In this document: positions 31,831 through 44,855 of the stretch, in pieces
Numbering within the stretch: the first letter of the stretch is position 1
Layout: each line of letters opens with the position of its first letter
NCBI GenBank assembly: GCA_036873755.1
Contig: JAVTVY010025321.1
Coordinates: 1-64,000 of the forward strand
Direction: 5' to 3'
Origin: Hanleya hanleyi
Lineage: Eukaryota > Mollusca > Polyplacophora > Lepidopleurida > Hanleyidae
Length of the DNA: 64,000 nucleotides
Notes under the pieces: model-generated
Seen by the model: the letters and a program-made list of their open reading frames with translations, nothing else
Database searches by the model: none
Told to the model about the DNA's origin: nothing
Position numbers and translations under genes: made by a program

Positions 31831-34800
31831 AGTTAGACACTGAGGATATTTCTAGAATGATAGACCTGGGGTAAATATGTTTACGTTCTGTTGTATTCAT
31901 GGAATTTTCTCGTAATCGGTCACTTATCGTAAGTGAATTATGTGACTTATCTGACTAGTGTTTTCTAGTGAGTTTATGATTGCAAATGGCTGTTCTGCGT
32001 ACAGCCCGTATGACCCTGAGGGGTTTATGCATAGCGCCATCTATACATACGTCGGGAGCCCCGTATGACCTGTGCGGAGCGCCATCTGTACATATAGATC
32101 TTCATTGTATTCAATATTAAACATTCTTGAAGTTTCTGGAACGAGAAAGCACTTGTTTATCTGGGTTAATTATGTCGAACTTTCTCGTAGTTGTTGTAAT
32201 CGTATCTGGGTTAAATCTTACGTCATTGTTGTACCGATGGAAGTTTCTTGATCTGATAGAATAATCTCGAATTCCCGATAAAGTATAAATTGCTCGAAGT
32301 TTAGTGATCGAGGAGGAGATTCGAACGACTGACGTGGGTGCATCATCATTATTACTATTGACTAACATTTGCCTGAGATAACTGACTGGTGGATTATATA
32401 TTCCTGTTGGCTGTGTTCGACCGCTGTGTATTATCTACGTGATTGAACTGACGAAAACTGAACAACAGCTGAGCGTTATTGACTGTGGAAATACAGGAAC
32501 GCGATTTCACCACGGACTGTATAGAGATTAGCACGTTGATACGGACTCTGAGAGATATACCGGTATAACATTGAACAGTAAGATTTTATTTTTCTTTCAT
32601 TTTTCTTGCAACTTATTTTTGAAATCCTAAATTCATTCAGTCTTTAAATAATGCGATTAAAATATAAATATGTCACGCCCGCTAGTAAGTGGCCAGTTGC
32701 GTACTGCTTCGTTGTACTAAAGTCTGTCCGTTTCAATTAGTCGTCTGCTTTGAAGTTTGTCAAAAATCAATAGTTAAATCTGAATAAATTTTCTTTTTTT
32801 TGCAGCGTATAGAACAAACTGATCTCTATTGAATGGCTATTTCTCTTTTGATAACGATGATATATCACGCTTGAAATAACTTTGTAATTATGTTCATATA
32901 AATCTCCAATACAGTTGTTTCATGTACCTGGCCTCAATTACAAAGGGAGACGTCATAATGTAGTCATGCTCACTGGAACAAAGGTCGCTGATATCCTATT
33001 AAGAGTGTTGGATGAGCTCTCTTTTCATACAGTGAACAAAAACGAAATAACATTTTCACACACCAGCACATCTCTGTCTTCGGCCTGGATGTAATCTGTA
33101 TAGTGGGGTATCCAACGCAACGATAGAATAGATCAAACAGGTAGTACTTTCTGCACACTACCTAGGGGGCCAGGACATCAATTTGATGAAAAACTCAAAA
33201 GTCGTGCTGCAAAAGGTTGTTGGTCCTGAGTGGTTTCTATATATACGTGGTAACAATATGTAGGTGGACAACCCTGTCAACTAGCTACTGGGAAGCGCTT
33301 ACTAGCTCAGAAAGTGATGAAGTCATAATTACTCCATTTTTCTTTTTTATTTCGCCACATCGTCCAGCAGAAGTGAAACCACAATTACAAGCGTCTGGTC
33401 CGTCATTCTTAATTCAGCCGTCGTCCATTAGAGAATATCCGCGTCCATAATCCAAAGACCTATTCCATATTCCATATAACAGTATTAGCACCAAATTCAA
33501 AAAGACAATCATAGTATACATAAACATAGGCTTGTTTCCTGCAAGAGAGAAGCGGTCAACAGTTTTCAATGATACCGGCAAGACATCATGATGTTCCAAA
33601 AATATCAAATCCGTATCGCTGATCAGTATTCGTAATCCATAATATTCCTGTAAATCGTCATCTAAAGAAGGATGTATCTCAGTCACGCTTTTATTGTGAC
33701 TGTTCATATGAGTACCATGAGGATCTTGAAGTACATGGGTTCATACGGCCCCTAGCCCCGGGTTAAGCGGAATTAGACACAAGTTACGAAACGTAACGCC
33801 ATAGATCTTGCACTGAAAGAAAATGTTATCACAAAATGTGATAATTTATCACTTTCTGGCCTAACTGCTTGTTCCTGTTTGGTAATGTTCAGCCTGTTAA
33901 TAGCTAAGAGTGAACAAAAACCTTATTTAATCCAATATGGCGTCCATGCTGTGTCATCTTTTGTCATTCAGTTAGGTGCATTTTTCTAGCCCATGATGGA
34001 AGAAAATTTTATTCTACAGATGCGTATTCTAAATTTATAAACTCTTATGACTTGTACATTATGACGAGAAGAGTAAAGACTTTAGTCCAAAGTATAGTTC
34101 GTGCAGGACAGCATAATTATAACTAATATTCACTGAGTACAGGGCCAGGATCATGCGAATATAGGCTCGAGCCCTGTCGATATATGTTACGGTGGACTGG
34201 TCTGACTTTTCCCTTTGTGTTTCGTGATGATAAAGTTTGCCTTGAATTGAACAAACAGCGTGGTTAACTTGACTGACAGATAGCCTCACATTATTGCCTA
34301 TTTCAACCATTATGTAAGCATTATGAGGTCTGTCGAGGATTATACAAATAGATTGAAAATGAGCCTAAGATGATCAGCTATGGCGTGAAACTTCTCAGCT
34401 CTGAAAAATATCTGCTTCGAGCTATAAATAAACGCTTGAATTAGACGAATAACATTTAACAACATGAGTTTTGGAGGACTCCATATGTATGCCATCCTGA
34501 ATGCCTCAATAATTGATTTCTGTGAGGATTATGCAGATAAGCTCAAACTAGGATTGTTGCTAGATGGATGAATTTCAGGTGAAAAAACGTGACAATTTTA
34601 CTGTCAGCTAAATGCCTTGAACATGAAAAAACATGAGCAACATGAAAATATGAGTCCCAAAATAGCTCACATGGTCGCCATTTTCAATTTAACATTTATT
34701 TCTCAACTGAAGATCAAAATGAGCATAATTTGATACACTATGGTGTGGATCTGACTCTGACTTGAAAAGAATACAATAACGAGCAAAATGAAAAAAACGA

Positions 34801-37800
34801 TTTTGGGTGGATAACTTATGGCCGTCAATTTGCAGTACACTATCGTGTTTTGAACTGAAGACTAAGGAAATACATTGATGATGGGTGTGAGGTGGCAGGC
34901 TATGATGTTAGACCCCTCAGTTCTAACAATCCACACAATAAGCAAAGAAGAATGCTTCACATTATGCGAGCAATATGAAAAAGCGATATTCACAGATGTC
35001 ATTTTGAATTTGACCATCATATCTTAATCTTATGGAAATGCAAATAGAGTCGAACTAACGCAAGGTATTGGGCTATGATAAGAGATCCATCGGTTTTGAT
35101 AAATTTGAACAATGAGCTATGAATAATTCATCGAAGTATACGAGTAACATGAAAAAGCCTGATTTACAGATGATTCCACATGACCGTCATTTTGAATTTG
35201 ACCATCATATCTGAATCTTAGGGAAATGCAAATAGATTCAAAACTGACGCAAGGTATTGGGCTATGGTAAAAGGTCCATCGGTTTTGACAAAATTGAACA
35301 ATGAGCTAAGAATAATTCATTGAAGTATATAGGTGTAACATGAAAAAATCTGATTTTCAGATAACTCCACCTGACAGCCATTTTAAATTTGACCATCATA
35401 TCTTAGTCTTAGGGAAATGCAAATGGATTCAAAGTTGACCTTGTCATAGTATTACAGTATAAAGTTAGACACTGAGGATATTTCTAGAATGATAGACCTG
35501 GGGTAAATATGTTTACGTTCTGTTGTATTCATGGAATTTTCTCGTAATCGGTCACTTATCGTAAGTGAATTATGTGACTTATCTGACTAGTGTTTTCTAG
35601 TGAGTTTATGATTGCAAATGGCTGTTCTGCGTACAGCCCGTATGACCCTGAGGGGTTTATGCATAGCGCCATCTATACATACGTCGGGAGCCCCGTATGA
35701 CCTGTGCGGAGCGCCATCTGTACATATAGATCTTCATTGTATTCAATATTAAACATTCTTGAAGTTTCTGGAACGAGAAAGCACTTGTTTATCTGGGTTA
35801 ATTATGTCGAACTTTCTCGTAGTTGTTGTAATCGTATCTGGGTTAAATCTTACGTCATTGTTGTACCGATGGAAGTTTCTTGATCTGATAGAATAATCTC
35901 GAATTCCCGATAAAGTATAAATTGCTCGAAGTTTAGTGATCGAGGAGGAGATTCGAACGACTGACGTGGGTGCATCATCATTATTACTATTGACTAACAT
36001 TTGCCTGAGATAACTGACTGGTGGATTATATATTCCTGTTGGCTGTGTTCGACCGCTGTGTATTATCTACGTGATTGAACTGACGAAAACTGAACAACAG
36101 CTGAGCGTTATTGACTGTGGAAATACAGGAACGCGATTTCACCACGGACTGTATAGAGATTAGCACGTTGATACGGACTCTGAGAGATATACCGGTATAA
36201 CATTGAACAGTAAGATTTTATTTTTCTTTCATTTTTCTTGCAACTTATTTTTGAAATCCTAAATTCATTCAGTCTTTAAATAATGCGATTAAAATATAAA
36301 TATGTCACGCCCGCTAGTAAGTGGCCAGTTGCGTACTGCTTCGTTGTACTAAAGTCTGTCCGTTTCAATTAGTCGTCTGCTTTGAAGTTTGTCAAAAATC
36401 AATAGTTAAATCTGAATAAATTTTCTTTTTTTTGCAGCGTGTAGAACAAACTGATCTCTATCCAATGGCTATTTCTCTGTGATAACGATGATATATCACG
36501 CTTGAAATAACTTTGTAATTATCTTCATATAAATCTCCAATACAGTTGTTTCATGTACCTGGCCTCAATTACAAAGGGAGACGTCATAATGTAGTCATGC
36601 TCACTGGAACAAAGGTCGCTGATATCCTATTAAGAGTGTTGGATGAGCTCTCTTTTTATACAGTGAACAAAAACGAAATAACATTTTCACACACCAGCAC
36701 ATCTCTGTTCTCGGCCTGGATGTAATCTGTATAGTGGGGGTATCCAACGCAACGATAGAATAGATCAAACAGGTAGTACTTTCTGCACACTACCTAGGGG
36801 GCCAGGACATCAATTTGATGAAAAACTCAAAAGTCGTGCTGCAAAAGGTTGTTGGTCCTGAGTGGTTTCTATATATACGTGGTAACAAAATGTAGGTGGA
36901 CAACCCTGTCGACTAGCTACTGGGAAGCGCTTACTAGCTGAGAAAGTGATGAAGTCATAATTACTCCTTTTTTCTTTTTTATTTCGCCACATCGTCCAGC
37001 AGAAGTGAAACCACAATTACAAGCGTCTGGTCCGTCATTCTTAATTCAGCCGTCGTCCATTAGAGAATATCCGCGTCCATAATCCAAAGACCTATTCCAT
37101 ATTCCATATAACAGTATTAGCACCAAATTCAAAAAGACAATCATAGTATACATAAACATAGGCTTGTTTCCTGCAAGAGAGAAGCGGTCAACAGTTTTCA
37201 ATGATACCGGCAAGACATCATGATGTTCCAAAAATATCAAATCCGTATCGCTGATCAGTATTCGTAATCCATAATATTCCTGTAAATCGTCATCTAAAGA
37301 AGGATGTATCTCAGTCACGCTTTTATTGTGACTGTTCATATGAAAACCATGAAGGTCTTGAAGTACATGGGTTCATACGACCCCTAGCCCCGGGTTAAGC
37401 GGAATTAGACACAAGTTACGAAACGTAACGCCATAGATCTTGCACTGAAAGAAAATGTTATCACAAAATGTGATAATTTATAACTTTCTGGCCTAACTGC
37501 TTGTTCCTGTTTGGTAATGTTCAGCCTGTTAATAGCTAAGAGTGAACAAAAACCTTATTTAATCCAATATGGCGTCCATGCTGTGTCATCTTTTGTCATT
37601 CAGTTAGGTGCATTTTTCTAGCCCATGATGGAAGAAAATTTTATTCTACAGATGCGTATTCTAAATTTATAAACTCTTATGACTTGTACATTATGACGAG
37701 AAGAGTAAAGACTTTAGTCCAAAGTATAGTTCGTGCAGGACAGCATAATTATAACTAATATTCACTGAGTACAGGGCCAGGATCATGCGAATATAGGCTC

Positions 37801-39999
37801 GAGCCCTGTCGATATATGTTACGGTGGACTGGTCTGACTTTTCCCTTTGTGTTTCGTGATGATAAAGTTTGCCTTGAATTGAACAAACAGCGTGGTTAAC
37901 TTGAGTGACAGATAGCCTCACATTATTGCCTATTTCAACCATTATGTAAGCATTATGCTGTCTGTCGAGGATTATTCAAATAGATTGAAAATGAGCCTAA
38001 GATGATCAGCTATGGCATGAAACTTCTCAGCTCTGAAAAATATCTGCTTCGAGCTATAAATAAACGCTTGAATTAGACGAATAACATTTAACAACATGAG
38101 TTTTGGAGGACTCCATATGTATGCCATCCTGAATGCCTCAATAATTGATTTCTGTGAGGATTATGCAGATAAGCTCAAACTAGGATTGTTGCTAGATGGA
38201 TGAATTTCAGGTGAAAAAACGTGACAATTTTACTGTCAGCTAAATGCCTTGAACATGAAAAAACATGAGCAACATGAAAATATGAGTCCCAAAATAGCTC
38301 ACATGGTCGCCATTTTCAATTTAACATTTATTTCTCAACTGAAGATCAAAATGAGCATAATTTGATACACTATGGTGTGGATCTGACTCTGACTTGAAAA
38401 GAATACAATAACGAGCAAAATGAAAAAAACGATTTTGGGTGGATAACTTATGGCCGTCAATTTGCAGTACACTATCGTGTTTTGAACTGAAGACTAAGGA
38501 AATACATTGATGATGGGTGTGAGGTGGCAGGCTATGATGTTAGACCCCTCAGTTCTAACAATCCACACAATAAGCAAAGAAGAATGCTTCACATTATGCG
38601 AGCAATATGAAAAAGCGATATTCACAGATGTCATTTTGAATTTGACCATCATATCTTAATCTTATGGAAATGCAAATAGAGTCGAACTAACGCAAGGTAT
38701 TGGGCTATGATAAGAGATCCATCGGTTTTGATAAATTTGAACAATGAGCTATGAATAATTCATCGAAGTATACGAGTAACATGAAAAAGCCTGATTTACA
38801 GATGATTCCACATGACCGTCATTTTGAATTTGACCATCATATCTGAATCTTAGGGAAATGCAAATAGATTCAAAACTGACGCAAGGTATTGGGCTATGGT
38901 AAAAGGTCCATCGGTTTTGACAAAATTGAACAATGAGCTAAGAATAATTCATTGAAGTATAGGTGTAACATGAAAAAATCTGATTTTCAGATGACTCCAC
39001 CTGACAGCCATTTTAAATTTGACCATCATATCTTAATCCTAGGGAAATGCAAATGGATTCAAAGTTGACCTTGTCATAGTTTTACAGTATAAAGTTAGAC
39101 ACTGAGGATATTTCTAGAATGATAGACCTGGGGTAAATATGTTTACGTTCTGTTGTATTCATGGAATTTTCTCGTAATCGTGACCGATTTATCGTAAGTG
39201 AATTATGTGACTTATCTGACTCTTGTTTTCTAGTGATTTTATGATTGCAAATGGCTGTTCTGCGTACAGCCCGTATGACCCTGAGGGGTTTATGCATAGC
39301 GCCATCTATACATACGTCGGGAGCCCCGTATGACCTGTGCGGAGCGCCATCTGTACATATAGATCTTCATTGTATTCAATATTAAACATTTTTGAAGTTT
39401 CTGGAATGAGAAAGCACTTGTTTATCTGGGTTAATTATGTCGAACTTTCTCGTAGTTGTAATCGTATCTGGGTTAAATCTTACGTCATTGTTGTACCGAT
39501 GGAAGTTTCTTGATCTGATAGAATAATCTCGAATTCCCGATAAAGTATAAATTGCTCGAAGTTTAGTGATCGAGGAGGAGATTCGAACGACTGACGTGGG
39601 TGCATCATCATTATTACTATTGACTAACATTTGCCTGAGATAACTGACTGGTGGATTATATATTCCTGTTGGCTGTGTTCGACCGCTGTGTATTATCTAC
39701 GTGATTGACCTGACGAAAACTGGACAACAGCTGAGCGTTATTGACTGTGGAAATACAGGAACGCGATTTCACCACGGACTGTATAGAGATTAGCACGTTG
39801 ATACGGACTCTGAGAGATATACCGGTATAACATTGAACAGTAAGATTTTATTTGACCTTTTTTTGCTGTATTGACCTAACTTAATTTGTATATGATTTTA
39901 GTATTGTAAATAAATAGTTGATTATTGATTCTCGACTTCACAAATCTTTCTGTTGCGTTTTTCTATTATCGTTTAGACGTAACAACCTGCATGTAATAT

Positions 40000-40330
40000 G
40001 TTGGTCTATGATTAATATAGATCCATCGATTTTGAAGAAAAAAATGAACAATAAGCTGAGACTAATGCCTCGATCTTTTAGGTTGACCCCATATGATCGC
40101 CATTTTGAGTTTGACCATCATATCTTAAACTTAGGGAAATGCAAATAGATTCAAAACTGACGCAAGTTATTGGGTTATGATAAGATAAAAATTGAACAAT
40201 AAGCTGAGACTAATGCCTCGATCTTTTAGGTTGACCCCATAAGAGCGCCATTTTGAATTTAACCGTCATATTTTATCCTGAAACTATGCAAATAGATTCA
40301 ACATGAGAATAAAGTGATATGCTAAGATGT
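40000..40330. repeat. Two more monomers of the 190-bp family outside the array
   Basis: GATCCATCGATTTTGA, AACAATAAGCTGAGACTAAT and GACCATCATATCTTAAAC recur twice with period about 170-190 bp, just right of unit 3. Confidence 0.7.
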
Positions 40331-40339
40331 GAAACTGCT

Positions 40340-41190
40340 GGGTTTAAAAGAAGCACGTTGTGGTAAAAGTTATCCCTTGAGTGTTATTAACAACATGAAA
40401 AGACAAGGGCTTGCTTTTTCTGTTGAAATGTCAAAGACCGCCAAGACCACATCAATTTGACCAAGCCTCAACCCCTGGCAAGCAAGCAGATGTCGAAAAG
40501 ACGTGCAATGAGCTCCATGAAAAACAGGGACTTTCGATTATTGGCTCAGGGTCTATATTTCTAACGCTTTCGTTTCACCTTTTTTCTGTTGAAACCATAC
40601 CCACTAATAGCGATTTCACCTGAAATAATCTCCTGGAAACAATTGGTTAAGAATGCAAGGAACATGTATCATATATACAGCTTTAGATTAACCTGCCCTC
40701 TAATTGGGATTATACCAGCCTCGTTAATGAGAATTTTACCTATAAATAAATATTTCATATTTCATACGATAACAATCGTATATTTGAGATGGTCCCGGAT
40801 AAAAAAATATATATTCCTAAATATCTAGCACACTAGTATTTTCGCAGTATGTTTAGGCCTTATGAGTAACTGTTATGATTATATGCTGATTTTGATACCA
40901 AGTAGCTCAAAAATTTAAATTTCAAGAAATACCCTGACATGGATATAACCCACATTTCCTTCGGAAATCTTCAAACAAGAGCACTCAAATTTTCGAAAAT
41001 ATATCACTATGCCATCGTTGGACATCTCATGAAGTTAATACACTTTGACTCAGTAATATAGCCTATAAAAAACTTGAAAAAGTGGGGAAATTTGATTTCC
41101 AGGCGACATTTGAAAATCATCCCTCAGTGACGTCACTCCATTAACATTAAATCGACTATTTTGAATTCAATATATTCACTGATCAATGGT
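40340..41190. other. No recognisable feature
   Basis: AT-rich with short frames only; one GTGACGTCACT site at about 41128. Confidence 0.45.
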
Positions 41191-41329
41191 GATTATATTT
41201 ATGCGTCATAATATATATCAAAGTACACAACAAGGAACTTATTGTTATTTGCATAACCTATTCCCCCTATCTTCTGTAGAACCAAGGTTTTATCAAGGAT
41301 ACTTCTATTGTAGCCAATAACAAGTTTCC

Positions 41330-41500
41330 AGTAGCAAGTTGGCGGGGTTGTCCATGTGCAAAGTGTTACTGGGTATCTACAGAATATACTTAAACCCAAC
41401 AACCTTTTACAGCAGAACTTTTGAGTTTTAGCCCTCTGGCCCCCTGAGTACACGCTACTGCCAAAGGCCTTGTAAAGCCTTGCTGTTTCAACACCAGGTC
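41330..41500. repeat. Inverted diverged copy of part of the 3.6-kb unit
   Basis: CCAGTAGCAAGTTGGCGGGGTTGTCC and AACAACCTTTTACAGCAGAACTTTTGAGTTTT correspond, inverted, to 29575-29665. Confidence 0.6.
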
Positions 41501-41719
41501 TTTGTGCCTTCGTCCACAAAGACAGTCAGATCTGGAAGTTTTGGTGGCAGTCCGTACCAATCAAAATATTAAAACATTCCCCCTAATCTTCTGTCAAGTA
41601 CATGGCAACCTAACGTTGGTCAGGACGATCCAGCCGCGTATACACAATCTTACACGAAGACGTCCCGAGAGCACACCCCTTAAAAGATGTTCTTGTGCAC
41701 GGTTGAGTCTGGTCCGTAT

Positions 41720-42650
41720 CCATGTTCGATGGAATAATAGCATAGAACCTTTCGACTCTTGTCCACTTGACTGATGTCCAACTCGGCGTAGAAAATTACA
41801 TTGATGGTGCTGGTGATCCGACCTGGATTTCTAACCGCAAGTTTCCTTTTTGACGAGACTCTGCCGATTGTCGTTGTCTAAAATCGCGGTGAGCTCGAAG
41901 CAAAACAACGTGCACCCATCACAGTAGGAGCCTCCGGCGTTGGTGGACGTCCCATGAGATCAAGCGATCGACTGTTCGCTGTGAAAACCCCCCGTACGAC
42001 ATGAACGTTTCGATTTATACATTATATGGATACGTGTTAGTCCAGGCATGCAGTCACGGGTTCTCGCTGAGATAAACATCCACCTACTGCCAAAAATTCG
42101 GTCGCAGAGGCCGTTGATGTGACCCAACTGCGCGACTGGATTCGGTTTCACTTTGTGGATATTTATGGCGGCCTCTTTGATGGAGATCTTATAGAAGAAC
42201 GCTGTGCCGAAGGCCACCAAGGCATAGACCGCTGTAGCAGACGTCAGTCGGAGTTGGGAGACGTCCCATGAGATCCAGCGATCGACTGTTCGCTTTGAAC
42301 TTTTCGATTTAGACACTATATGGATACGTGCTAGTCGAGGCAGTCATGAGTTCTCGCTGAGATATACATCCACCTACTGGACCAGTGAGTTGAGCCAGAG
42401 AGTTCGTGAATCCATCGGGGCAGAATCCGCGAGATTGGTGCTGTCCCCATTGACGATCTTGGTTTTCACGTACAAGTCGGTGTGGGCTAAATTCACTTAT
42501 GCCAGATCCGTGTTGGTAATGGTGAACTCGAAAGGATCCGACTAGGTGATGCTGGCAAGAGTCAGACGTTCTACCGATAGCCTCTCTTCGGTACTGGTCT
42601 GTGTCGTTGGTATGGTCCACAAATCAGTCACCATTGGCTGAGGGGCACTA
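41720..42650 (-). pseudogene. Decayed Polinton major capsid protein (double jelly-roll type)
   Basis: Several short stretches in changing frames, in the right order, match the Polinton/adintovirus hexon-like capsid protein, often labelled F54H9.2-like. These are DLWTIPTTQTSTEE near the N-terminus (about 42580-42635), FTITNTDLA, then NLAHTDLYVKTKIVNGD and a SLVQ-VDVYLSEN region (42340-42520), and a C-terminal GNLRLEI, then INVIFYAELDIS and KSRKVLCYY (41725-41850). The gene has at least three frame changes and several stops and cannot work. A segment of about 310 bp is duplicated: 41951-42090 resembles 42261-42380. It belongs to a second Polinton insertion, separate from the one at 1-3000. Only fragments are reported; the middle of the protein is missing or unrecognisable. 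The family identification is from memory of conserved motifs, so moderate to high. Confidence 0.78.
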
Positions 42651-42686
42651 CTCTGAATAGATAAAGGCCATGTTAACCAAAGATGT

Positions 42687-42876
42687 CGGGGCCCTGGTTG
42701 GCGGAGTGGTTTAAGGCGCTTCACTGGTGATCGTTGCCTCACACCGCTGAACCGGAACGGGTTCGAGGCCCTCTTGTGCATGTGTGAAAGTTTCCCAGTA
42801 ACTTTCACCACCATTCAAACTGGCTGTCACTATAGGAGTGAAAGAAAACCTTGAGTGTGACATTAACCCCCCCTCC
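42687..42876 (+). mobile_element. tRNA-derived SINE
   Basis: A 190-bp insertion flanked by the 10-bp duplication CCAAAGATGT (42677-42686 and 42877-42886). The 5' part is tRNA-like: A box TGGCGGAGTGG (42699-42709) and B box GGTTCGAGGCC (42760-42770), about 50 bp apart. The longer spacing suggests a class II tRNA (Leu or Ser) origin. The 3' part (AACTGGCTGTCACTATAGGA, TTGAGTGTGACATTAA) is SINE tail, ending C-rich rather than A-rich. It sits next to the capsid pseudogene. Confidence 0.9.
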
Positions 42877-42964
42877 CCAAAGATGTATTTCGGCGTCATT
42901 CATTTGACCCGTCATGGCTTTTACCGCTTTGGCGACCAAGATGCCTCTCGCTTCCTGACTTTTT

Positions 42965-43320
42965 TTTCAATAAATCATGAAAATTAATAAATATAGATGT
43001 TTCCTAAAAATAATTCTCTCAATGAAATTTTCATTCCATCAATGTCAGGCCGAACAAAACCCGAGCGTACCAAAAAACGGAATAAAGCCTACCTTTCCCA
43101 ATGCCATCCTTTTAGTACTTCCTAAGTGGATCAATCGTCGGAATGTATACACTTTGAATATCTAAACCTTTCCCTTGAGGAAAGAGATTCACTTTTCGCG
43201 TCCTTTTCAAAAAGTCTCCAATTTCCCTTCCGCCAAAAGTTTATTCAGCGACGAATGGTCAAAATTATTCTCAAAAGTCATCTTTCGCCTCCTGTACTTT
43301 TAGCGTAAGCCCTGCCCAAC
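42965..43320. repeat. Dispersed repeat, copy 1
   Basis: ATCATGAAAATTAATAAATAT, AAAGCCTACCTTTCCCAATG, CATCCTTTTAGTACTTCC and CCCTTGAGGAAAGAGATTCA match 49870-50300 and the inverted copy at 52120-52420. Confidence 0.75.
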
Positions 43321-43619
43321 GACCAATCTGGAATTACAACACATATAAGGGAAGTGGGAAGAGGTGCCGACATACTGACTGCGTCACTGGCCGGCTCTCC
43401 GGTCCCGGATGACGGGAGTTGTAAAACGACGGACCCGTCATAATGTAGAGCTCGTCGAACGTATATTAGGGGTAGCTAATCCCATGGGCTCGAGGGCATA
43501 TTTCGACAAATCGTCGCTGGATATATTGTATGTTTACAATCGGCGAAGGTTGCAATATTCCTTTTCTGATAAAGGCTATCACATTACAATGTTAAAAGGA
43601 TTTTGTTGAATGTACCAAA

Positions 43620-44130
43620 AAATATATGGTCGCCTCTGACCAGACATTTTCTGGTTCAGACGCGACGGACCAGAATATCCGTGGTCGAACTCGGATAGTT
43701 GAACTGACCAGATTCAACATGGTCATAATGACCCAGGCTTGTCACATGGTTGAAACAACCAAGAAAATATTAGTCAGTATTACTAAGAATAATATGGTCA
43801 CTCTGACTATATATATTCTGGTTCAGATACGCATGGTCAGTCCAACCATGATAGAATGAACCATGTTTTATATGGTCACAGTAACCATAGTTTTGTACGG
43901 TTAAAATAACCACAAAAACTGTGGTCATCTCAACCGAATATTGTATGGAATGTTTGACCATTTGGCTTCTGGTTCAGATACCATACAATTATGGGTCAAA
44001 ACCAACCATCGCCAGCATGGTAAAATTAACCATATGTGATATGGTTGCAGAACCATACTTTCCATAGTTGAAACAACCACCAAACTCTGGTCACCCCATC
44101 CAATGTATGGTATGGATCAAATGTTGCTTG
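43620..44130. repeat. Degenerate array of TGGTC/GACCA dyads
   Basis: A string of short imperfect palindromes such as ATGGTCACAGTAACCAT and GGTTAAAATAACC, separated by 8-20 bp of AT-rich spacer. Dyad arms and loop length resemble those of the 37-bp satellite at 13440, but spacers have diverged freely. Confidence 0.65.
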
Positions 44131-44195
44131 AGCGACACATATTCTGTTGGTTAATAGAGAACCCATCAGTCTGAAAGTACATGGACATGTATTAA

Positions 44196-44685
44196 AGGTG
44201 AAATGCAAAGGTTTTCATATTTTTCTTTTTATGCTCTTCGTTGGTTAGCTAATGTTGTAACTATCAGTCTATTAACTTCGTTTGGTTTTATTTGAAGTAT
44301 TTTGTTTCCTAGTAGCTTTAGAAAAGTGCTTCAAAATTGGTATCTCAAATCCTGCAAGTTTTAGAAATGACATCCACATCGCTGATCTGCCCTTGTTTGA
44401 CGCTGGTTTGTGACGTCACATCAGACCACCTGGCTGGACGTCAATACTTGCAACGTTGAGCCTTCGGGAGGCTGGTCTGATGTGACGTCACAATCAAGGA
44501 AAGATAAGCGATGACAGTTTGCAAATCAGAATTTAGCTGGGCTTCGGGTACCAACTAGTTAAAAGCTTCTAACAGAGAAACTACTTCACAATAAACGAAG
44601 CAAAGTAGATAGAAATATCGGTCTATCATTGTTCAACCAATATAAAATATAAAAATGAGAATCTAAAAACCTTTGCATTTCACCT
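44196..44685. mobile_element. TTAA-flanked MITE with internal CRE hairpin
   Basis: TTAA at 44192-44195 and 44686-44689. Inverted ends AGGTGAAATGCAAAGGTTTT. In the centre TGTGACGTCACATCAGACC and its complement (about 44410-44492) make a second, tighter hairpin. 490 bp, no coding capacity. Confidence 0.85.
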
Positions 44686-44855
44686 TTAATCATAACATGC
44701 TAAATAATGACAGAAGAACATTTCGAATTCCATAAATGTATTGAAGGATTGCGACATACAAATCGATGTTTAAGAGCTAATGAAATATACAAATGCCTCA
44801 GATGAATGAACTACCGGAAGTCTGGCACAGGTGACATTTCAGTTAACCACTGTAG

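Larger units (their letters stand above)
28676..39853. repeat. Tandem triplication of a 3.63-kb unit
   Basis: Units: 28676-32591 (3632 bp plus a 284-bp insertion and target duplication), 32592-36223, 36224-39853. Units 1 and 2 are almost identical over their main body; unit 3 is slightly more diverged. The first 130 bp of unit 1 differs more from units 2 and 3 than these do from each other. That marks it as the original left edge. Each unit holds minus-strand frames of 62-97 codons. One (for example 29782-30075) has a hydrophobic stretch MYTMIIFLNLVLILLYGIW, but near-identity of whole units means frame conservation says nothing about selection. Left parts of the unit also occur diverged at 53871-54536 and, inverted, at about 41330-41500. 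The unit was therefore itself built from transposon sequence. Confidence 0.95.

Noticed and set aside
31845..32590. Possible LTR (GCGCCATCTGTACATATAGA and a TATTCAATATTAAACATT stretch)
   Set aside because: No TG...CA ends, primer-binding site or matching second LTR could be identified.
42309..42620. 103-codon frame on the minus strand
   Set aside because: Wrong frame over the capsid pseudogene; the capsid motifs are in another frame with stops.
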